Assembly (NCBI GenBank): GCA_003669255.1 | Contig: QWPO01000139.1 | Location: 1 to 7,464 of the forward strand | Source: Planctomycetota bacterium | GTDB lineage: Bacteria; Planctomycetota; Planctomycetia; Pirellulales; UBA1268 | Direction: 5' to 3' | Length of the DNA stretch: 7,464 nt | Part shown: one piece after another, positions 1-4,451 of the stretch | Position numbering within the stretch: position 1 is the stretch's first letter | Layout: each line of letters begins with the position of its first letter | Notes under the pieces: generated by a model | Seen by the model: the letters and a program-made list of their open reading frames with translations, nothing else | The model's database searches: none | What the model was told of the DNA's origin: nothing | Made by a program: the position numbers and the translations under genes

Positions 1-69
1 CCGACCGTCGCAGTGCTCGTAGGAGTCGCCGCGGGGCTGACGGCAGTCGCCCTCGCTCGAAAAACGTAG
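1..69 (+). CDS. C-terminal end of an unknown protein with a PEP-CTERM-like tail (5' end outside window)
   Basis: Frame 1 is open from the first base and stops at TAG 67-69. It encodes 22 residues: an initial Pro, a hydrophobic stretch of about 18 residues rich in Val, Ala, Leu and Gly, then Ala-Arg-Lys-Thr at the end. A proline followed by one membrane-spanning segment and a short basic tail is the shape of a PEP-CTERM sorting signal, common on exported planctomycete proteins and processed by an exosortase. The Pro at position 1 could be the last residue of the PEP triplet, but the preceding codons lie outside the window. The basic end is weak (one Arg, one Lys rather than an Arg cluster), so an ordinary C-terminal membrane helix is also possible. 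Nothing can be said about the rest of the protein. Confidence 0.42.
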   Translation, partial: PTVAVLVGVAAGLTAVALARKT

Positions 70-79
70 TCGACCTGCC

Positions 80-426
80 ATCGCCGCTGGTGGCTTCGAG
101 AACAACGCCTACTCGTGGCAGCCGTTCGGCGACTCCCCGTCGCGGGCCTGGAACGGCGTGACCTTCGATCTCGAAAGCCCCGGCCAGACGGATTTCACGC
201 TCACCTTCACCAACACCTCGATCGCGGTCGGCAGCAGGCGTGTCTGCCACACGCTCGTGGCTCACCGGCCACTCATCAGCTCGGCAATGCTGGCGGAGGA
301 GCCATTGGCCGGGCTATCCTTTTCCTTACCTCCACTCACATCCTCGGAACGCTTCCGAAGTGGGACGGCCAGAGCGTGTTCGTGACCGGCATGACGCCGT
401 TTCACCACACGCTGTCGATCGGCTGA
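80..426 (+). pseudogene. Probable decayed fragment of an exported beta-rich protein, frame changed inside
   Basis: From about 80 to 232, frame 2 reads like genuine protein: Gly-Phe-Glu-Asn-Asn, several Trp, and an alternating segment (Val-Thr-Phe-Asp-Leu, then Phe-Thr-Leu-Thr-Phe-Thr-Asn-Thr-Ser) typical of a beta-sandwich domain in a secreted protein. No ATG or GTG lies in that frame between the stop at 38-40 and 158, so the fragment has no proper start. After about 235 frame 2 becomes unconvincing and ends at 383-385. Frame 1 then becomes protein-like (Trp-Asp-Gly-Gln-Ser-Val-Phe-Val-Thr-Gly) and stops at TGA 424-426. The simplest reading is a remnant with a lost 5' end and at least one indel or deletion near 235-300. 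A sequencing error in a real gene is the alternative for the frame change, but would not explain the missing start. No family is recognised. The stretch 70-462 otherwise holds only the leader of the GH51 gene. Confidence 0.35.
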
Positions 427-452
427 GTGCCCGCCTGGTTGTTTGAGAAATT

Positions 453-457
453 GAGAG
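453..457 (+). promoter_or_regulatory. Ribosome binding site of the GH51 gene
   Basis: GAGAG lies 5 bases before ATG 463. It supports that start over the in-frame GTG at 427, which would add 12 non-hydrophobic residues in front of a good signal peptide. Confidence 0.5.
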
Positions 458-462
458 CCACT

Positions 463-2079
463 ATGAAAACCAATCTGCTCCTGTGGTGCGGGGTCGTCGT
501 CTGTCTGCTCGTGGTCGCCCCGCGGTCCCTGCGTGGCGCGAACGCCGAGCCAACGGTCGAGGACGGGACGGCCACGCTCGAGATCGACACCCGCGGCCCG
601 AGCGTGCCCTACAGCCGGCTGATCTTCGGCGGCTTTCTCGAACACTTTGGCAGTCAGATCTACGGCGGCGTGTTCGAGCCTGGGTCGCCGCTCGCCGATG
701 CCCAGGGATTCCGGACCGACGTTGTCGCGGCCCTGAGGGAATTACGGGTGCCGATCGTCCGTTGGCCGGGAGGCTGTTTCGCCAGCGGCTACCACTGGGA
801 GTGGGGCATTGGCAAGCATCGCCTGCCCACCGAAGACATGGCCTGGGGCGTCGTCGACCCCAACACCTTTGGCACCGACGAATACGTGCAGCTCTGCCGG
901 CTGCTCGACTGGCAGCCGTACATCTGCAACAACGCCGGCAACGGCACCGTTGCCGAGATGAAAAGCTGGGTTGAATACTGCAATGCCCGGGAGGGAAAGT
1001 ATGCCGACGAGCGGGCGGGCAATGGGCACCCCCAGCCGTGGAACGTGCGGGTCTGGAGCATCGGCAACGAAAACTGGGGCGCGCACGAGATCGGCTACAA
1101 GCCGATCGAACAGTGGTCTCCGCTGGTGCTGGAGGCGGCGTTGGCCATGAAGGCGGCCGACCCCGGCATCCAGTTGTCGGCCGCGGCGTTGCCAGACCGA
1201 AAGTGGATGCTGCCGATGCTCGCGCAGGCGGGCGAGCACCTCGACTATATCTCCCTGCACAGTTACGCACTGCCCCTGCACGGCCGCAATGACATGCCCG
1301 ACTACCTCACCTGCATCATGGAGTCGGAGGGACCGGAAAAACTGATCGTCGGAGCCGTCGACATCCTCGAGGAGAGCGGACACCGTGGACGGATCAAGAT
1401 CGCCTACGACGAGTGGAACCTGCGGAGCTGGCACCATCCGGGATTTCCCCGCCAGGCGGTGGCCGATGCCTCAAACCCCGAGGTGCAGGCACTCGTGGAA
1501 GCTCGCGAAAATAACGAGATCGCCTCGCAGTACACGATGGCCGACGCTCTCTTTAGCGCCTCCTTCTACAACTCCTGCCTGCGTCATGCCGCCGATGTGG
1601 GCATGGCCAACATCGCGCCGCTGGTGAACACCCGCGGACCGCTCCATGTGCACTCCCGAGGGCTCGTGCGGCGGACACACTTTCACACAATGGCGATCTA
1701 TGCCACTGAACTCGAGCCGCGGGTTGCGGCGACCAAGGTCGGCGCAGGGCCGCTGGTCCATGGCGATCGGCGGGTGGCCGCGGTCGATGCCGTGGCCACC
1801 GTGGATGAGAGCGGACAGAACATTGCCGTGGCGATCGTGAACCGCCATCCCGACCGGACGGTGGCCTGCCGGATTGGCGTCGATGGCCGCCCCCTCCCGG
1901 ATGGCAGGTATGCTGCCATCGTGCTGGCGGGCGACTCCCCCGAGGCGTTCAACGATATCGACCACCCCGATCGCGTGGTCCCCGAGACCACGCAGATCGA
2001 CTGCGTGCGCGGCACACTCACGCTACCGGCTCACTCGCTGACGATTGTCAAAACTGCGGTGACGACGCGGGCGAGATAG
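463..2079 (+). CDS. Exported alpha-L-arabinofuranosidase, glycoside hydrolase family 51
   Basis: This 538-residue protein should release terminal alpha-L-arabinofuranosyl residues from arabinoxylan, arabinan or related glycans by the retaining mechanism of GH51. A signal peptide is seen at about residues 1-28 (hydrophobic core from Leu5 to Val18, likely cut after Ala-Asn-Ala), so it acts outside the cytoplasm, whereas many bacterial GH51 enzymes of this length are cytoplasmic. The catalytic barrel follows: Gly-Gly-Phe-Leu-Glu-His at 56-61, Arg-Trp-Pro-Gly-Gly at 100-104 (usually Arg-Tyr-Pro-Gly-Gly), the acid/base in Gly-Asn-Glu (Glu203), and the nucleophile in Asp-Glu-Trp-Asn (Glu317). The 114-residue spacing between the two glutamates suits the family. 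From about residue 380 comes the C-terminal beta-sandwich, ending in the usual Leu-Pro-Ala-His-Ser motif. Total length matches a complete GH51. It stands alone on the plus strand, converging on the propeller gene. Family is secure; exact substrate is inferred. Confidence 0.93.
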   Translation: MKTNLLLWCGVVVCLLVVAPRSLRGANAEPTVEDGTATLEIDTRGPSVPYSRLIFGGFLEHFGSQIYGGVFEPGSPLADAQGFRTDVVAALRELRVPIVRWPGGCFASGYHWEWGIGKHRLPTEDMAWGVVDPNTFGTDEYVQLCRLLDWQPYICNNAGNGTVAEMKSWVEYCNAREGKYADERAGNGHPQPWNVRVWSIGNENWGAHEIGYKPIEQWSPLVLEAALAMKAADPGIQLSAAALPDRKWMLPMLAQAGEHLDYISLHSYALPLHGRNDMPDYLTCIMESEGPEKLIVGAVDILEESGHRGRIKIAYDEWNLRSWHHPGFPRQAVADASNPEVQALVEARENNEIASQYTMADALFSASFYNSCLRHAADVGMANIAPLVNTRGPLHVHSRGLVRRTHFHTMAIYATELEPRVAATKVGAGPLVHGDRRVAAVDAVATVDESGQNIAVAIVNRHPDRTVACRIGVDGRPLPDGRYAAIVLAGDSPEAFNDIDHPDRVVPETTQIDCVRGTLTLPAHSLTIVKTAVTTRAR

Positions 2080-2212
2080 ACCCCGTTGGTCGGCTGATGG
2101 GCCCGCGTGCGACGCCCTACCGGAGTTCTTGCCGGGCGCGGCCGTCGGCGGGCACGCAACGCACGGCTCCGCCCGTTTCTCCCGCCCCGTGATCCACGCG
2201 AATACTGGTTGG
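2080..2212. other. Convergent intergenic region between GH51 and propeller genes
   Basis: The stop codons of two converging genes are 133 bases apart. The stretch is very GC-rich and no open frame in it looks like protein. A short inverted repeat (ACGG 2163-2166 and CCGT 2173-2176) is followed on the plus strand by TTCTCCC. It is too weak to call a Rho-independent terminator. No strong terminator is seen for either gene. Confidence 0.45.
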
Positions 2213-3430
2213 TCACAGCGCTGCCGGGTTCTCGAACCAATACAGCCCTGACTTTCCAGGGGCCACGATGTCGACGTCACCGTCGGCATCCATGTCGTAG
2301 ATCGCCATCTGTAGTCCGGTTCCCGCGGAGCCGGGCCGGAAATCCTTCAAGGCATCACGCTGTTCCGGATTGAGCGGCGCTGCGGGGGCTGGGTCACCGA
2401 GATAGACCACGCTCTTCGACCAGGTCGAGGTGCCGCGGTTGTACTTGTAGAGAAACAGACAGGGCTCCGCCGTGGCGCCGGGCTCGCTGGCATGCGCGTA
2501 GATCCGTTTTCCCGTGACGAACTCAAATTCGCCGTCCCGATCGAAGTCTGCGAGAGCCAGGACATGGACCTGTGAAAAGCTCGTATCGATGTCCTCCTTC
2601 GTCCACGTGCGTTTGCCGTCTGCGTCGGTCGACTGTTTCAGCCAGTACAAACCGACGTCATGTCCCATTCCCCAGGCGATATCGGTGTCGCCATCCCCGT
2701 CGAAGTCATGCCCGATGATTTCGATGCTGGCGGTTCCGAACTGAAACTCCGGGTGGAATACCCATTCGCCCGTTCGCTCGGCCGGCTGTTCGTACCAGCC
2801 CGTCGGAGCGATCAGATCGATTCTTCCATCGCTATTGATATCGCCATGGCCGATCCCATGGCCGGCGCCTTGGGTTCCGAGCGATCGCTTTGTCCATGCC
2901 ACGGCCGGTGATTTCGATGCGAGTTCATAGAAGACAACCTTGTCGCCCACGTTGGGGATGAAGACGGGCGTCTTGTCGCCATAGAGATCGAGGAGATAGC
3001 CCGTCTCCATGGAGCCGGGCAGGTCGATCGTGTGTTCGGTCCATGGCGTCGTGGGGTCCGCCGGCTGCTCCACCCAGGCGACTGTTTTGCTGAAGTACGC
3101 GCATGTGATGATGTCGACTTTTCCGTCTCCATTGACGTCGAGCGGCGCATCGGCGAAATCCTCGTGGTACTGCGGATTGGTTCCCAGGGGCACATTTCGC
3201 ACCTTGTGCTGCGTCCACGTGGGAGCGGCATACCAGGAGTCTCCGCAAAACACGTCGAGCTTGCCGTCGCCATTCACATCGGCGACGCCCACCGCCTCGA
3301 ATGGCGACCGGTGGTTGATGGTGTGCTTCTTCCACTGGGCGGCTTCATCCGCACGAAGGAGCGGTGCTGCGGAGTGAACGGATGAGATCGCGACGGCGAC
3401 GATGAGCAAAGAGAATCGAAGGTGCTGCAT
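2213..3430 (-). CDS. Secreted seven-bladed VCBS/FG-GAP beta-propeller protein
   Basis: A 405-residue exported protein of unknown ligand. The signal peptide is about residues 1-27 (hydrophobic core Leu8-Ile15). Calcium-loop repeats of the Asp-x-Asp/Asn-x-Asp-Gly type start at 51, 98, 197, 242, 295 and 379; a seventh unit near 148 is degenerate (Leu-Tyr-Gly-Asp-Lys). Each loop is followed by an aromatic strand (near 66, 117, 167, 212, 262, 327 and 397). A Trp strand with consensus Trp-Thr-x-His appears at Trp33, 72, 130, 179, 223, 276 and 337. Seven of each element imply a complete seven-bladed propeller, with the N-terminal Trp33 strand probably closing the last blade. There is no catalytic motif and no added enzyme domain or anchor. 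Such proteins are abundant in planctomycetes and generally taken as binding or adhesion modules; the role here is unknown. The start at 3430 is preferred over an extension to 3499 because it opens directly on the signal peptide and has a Shine-Dalgarno sequence. Confidence 0.88.
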   Translation of the reverse strand: MQHLRFSLLIVAVAISSVHSAAPLLRADEAAQWKKHTINHRSPFEAVGVADVNGDGKLDVFCGDSWYAAPTWTQHKVRNVPLGTNPQYHEDFADAPLDVNGDGKVDIITCAYFSKTVAWVEQPADPTTPWTEHTIDLPGSMETGYLLDLYGDKTPVFIPNVGDKVVFYELASKSPAVAWTKRSLGTQGAGHGIGHGDINSDGRIDLIAPTGWYEQPAERTGEWVFHPEFQFGTASIEIIGHDFDGDGDTDIAWGMGHDVGLYWLKQSTDADGKRTWTKEDIDTSFSQVHVLALADFDRDGEFEFVTGKRIYAHASEPGATAEPCLFLYKYNRGTSTWSKSVVYLGDPAPAAPLNPEQRDALKDFRPGSAGTGLQMAIYDMDADGDVDIVAPGKSGLYWFENPAAL

Positions 3431-3437
3431 AGTCTCG

Positions 3438-3442
3438 TCTCC
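3438..3442 (-). promoter_or_regulatory. Ribosome binding site of the propeller gene
   Basis: On the minus strand GGAGA precedes ATG 3430 by 7 bases. It selects this start rather than the upstream in-frame ATG at 3499. Confidence 0.6.
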
Positions 3443-3733
3443 GGAGAGGCGACCGTTCGAAAGCGAAGGGTTCAGTTTACGAGTGTAGCGTGAGCCCAAT
3501 TTCCGCCCGCGTCAATGACTGCTCGGTGGGGCCAGCCGCGGGGGCGGGAGGGCGTTCACGATGCAACGGCTCTCGATTCGGTGGTCGTGTAGCGACGCCG
3601 GGAGAACGGCGGCGGCTCGCCCGGCTACATCCGGTAGAACTCATCCCAGCCCTTGCGCGGCGGTACGCCGCCAGATTTGGTGGCTGACACCTTTTTTTTC
3701 CCGTGCGTAGGTGCCGAGGCCCGCCGGCGGCCG
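3443..3733. other. Non-coding interval upstream of the propeller gene
   Basis: About 290 bases between the DUF1080 stop and the propeller gene leader. Open frames here have compositions typical of GC-rich shadows, and none has signal peptide, domain or ribosome binding site. On the minus strand TTGACG (3515-3510) and TACACT (3487-3482) could be mistaken for a promoter, but they are 22 bases apart, too far for a normal sigma-70 site. The distance still suggests that the propeller gene has its own promoter and is not simply read from the S46-DUF1080 unit. The hairpin/T8 element at 3657-3699 lies here and is listed separately. Confidence 0.5.
3657..3699. repeat. Hairpin plus GGTG-CACC stem and T8 tract, possible dispersed repeat remnant
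   Basis: The sequence shows a 6-bp inverted repeat (GCGGCG 3657-3662, loop GTA, CGCCGC 3666-3671), a second small stem (GGTG 3679-3682, loop of 5, CACC 3688-3691), and eight T at 3692-3699. The T run stands out in very GC-rich DNA. On the plus strand the order stem-then-T resembles a terminator, but no plus-strand gene lies upstream; on the minus strand, where the neighbouring genes are transcribed, the A run comes first and cannot terminate. The core GGTGGCTGACACC followed by T resembles short motifs I recall as scattered through planctomycete genomes, sometimes near REP-associated (RAYT) transposases. That link is from memory and no second copy is in the window. Confidence 0.3.
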
Positions 3734-4411
3734 TCACGGCTTCGGCAGTGGCCGCCAGCGAATGTTCCGGGCCTCGCCCACCGTGGCGTAGGTTGCGATC
3801 CCGAGCGGCTTGCTCGCCGCCACCTCGTTGCGGACCGAGATCCGGCGGTTCTCGATGTCTTGATCGACGACCATCTCGCCGTCGACGGCACATTCGATCC
3901 GCCGCGGGGTGACCCGCACGACGACGGCATACCACCGCCCCTTCTCGAAGGTCATCGTGTCGGTCGTCTCATTGTCGCCCGCGTCGCGGCCGTCAATGCT
4001 CGACAGCCCCGTGATCGACCCGCCCCAGCCACCGAGGATGAGGCTGCAGCACTCGTCGCCGACGGGAAATGTAAGCCCGCAGAAGAAGTCGTTGCCGTCC
4101 ACCCGCCGCGCCTCGAGGGTGAGTTCGTAGGAATCCCTCGGCGGCTCGCCCCCCCACGTCACCCCGTTGAGATCGGCTCCAGACGGAATCCGGATCGCCC
4201 CATCGACGACCGTTGGCGCCTCCCCGCCCCCGAATGGCGTGGGCTGCCAGTCGCCGAGCGTCCGCCCGTCGAACAGCGGCCGCCAGCCCGTGATGGCGTT
4301 GGGCACCACCGCCCCATCCGCCACCGCCGCGGGATCGGCGGCCCATGCCATCGGCATCATGGCGGCCACCGCCGCCACGGCGAGCGTCACTCTTGAACTC
4401 ATCGGCCTCAT
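3734..4411 (-). CDS. Exported DUF1080 (PF06439) protein, putative 3-keto-glycoside hydrolase
   Basis: A 225-residue protein with a signal peptide at about 1-24 (Ala-rich core, likely cut after Ala-Trp-Ala) and one PF06439 domain from about 40 to 222. The domain opens with the family signature Trp-Arg-Pro-Leu-Phe-Asp-Gly (43-49) and Leu-x-x-Trp. It continues through the subfamily segment Asp-Phe-Phe-Cys-Gly-Leu-Thr-Phe-Pro (108-116), Gly-Gly-Trp-Gly-Gly (127-131) and Leu-Ser-Ser-Ile-Asp (136-140), and ends with Pro-Leu-Gly-Ile-Ala-Thr (202-207). The fold is a concanavalin/LamG-like jelly roll. PF06439 members include hydrolases of 3-keto-disaccharides, but many are untested and some may only bind carbohydrate, so the activity here is inference. 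Cysteines are at 111, 121, 122 and 174. The gene begins 40 bases after the S46 stop on the same strand, so co-transcription is likely. ATG 4411 is chosen over 4402 because of the ribosome binding site. Confidence 0.87.
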   Translation of the reverse strand: MRPMSSRVTLAVAAVAAMMPMAWAADPAAVADGAVVPNAITGWRPLFDGRTLGDWQPTPFGGGEAPTVVDGAIRIPSGADLNGVTWGGEPPRDSYELTLEARRVDGNDFFCGLTFPVGDECCSLILGGWGGSITGLSSIDGRDAGDNETTDTMTFEKGRWYAVVVRVTPRRIECAVDGEMVVDQDIENRRISVRNEVAASKPLGIATYATVGEARNIRWRPLPKP

Positions 4412-4417
4412 CTTCCG

Positions 4418-4422
4418 CCTCC
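4418..4422 (-). promoter_or_regulatory. Ribosome binding site of the DUF1080 gene
   Basis: A full GGAGG on the minus strand sits 6 bases before ATG 4411. From the second in-frame ATG (4402) it would be 15 bases away, so 4411 is the better start. Confidence 0.7.
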
Positions 4423-4451
4423 GCCATGAATCACTTGCAATGGCGCAAAGT

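Noticed and set aside
427..462. GTG at 427 as an upstream start of the GH51 gene, directly after the TGA at 424-426
   Set aside because: It would place 12 residues of non-signal character before a good signal peptide, and ATG 463 has its own GAGAG ribosome binding site.
461..1437. Long minus-strand open frames opposite the GH51 gene
   Set aside because: Translations are Arg/Pro/Ala-rich or resemble antisense of the GH51 codons, with no domain motifs; the plus strand is a complete recognised enzyme.
3482..3515. TTGACG and TACACT as a promoter for the propeller gene
   Set aside because: The two boxes are 22 bases apart, outside normal sigma-70 spacing, and no better pair was found.
3682..3699. 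T8 tract as a Rho-independent terminator of the DUF1080 transcript
   Set aside because: DUF1080 is read on the minus strand, where the tract is a run of A before the stem; the orientation is wrong.
3477..3935. Minus-strand open frames across the gap upstream of the propeller gene
   Set aside because: They overlap the DUF1080 gene in another frame, have Arg-rich shadow composition and no credible start or domain.
3653..4396. 247-codon plus-strand open frame opposite DUF1080
   Set aside because: Composition is Arg/Pro/His-rich and it is fully explained as the antisense of a GC-rich gene.
3993..4427. Open frame starting at ATG 4427, just upstream of the DUF1080 start
   Set aside because: It is in another frame from DUF1080, its product becomes Gly/Arg-rich shadow sequence, and the GGAGG is positioned for ATG 4411.
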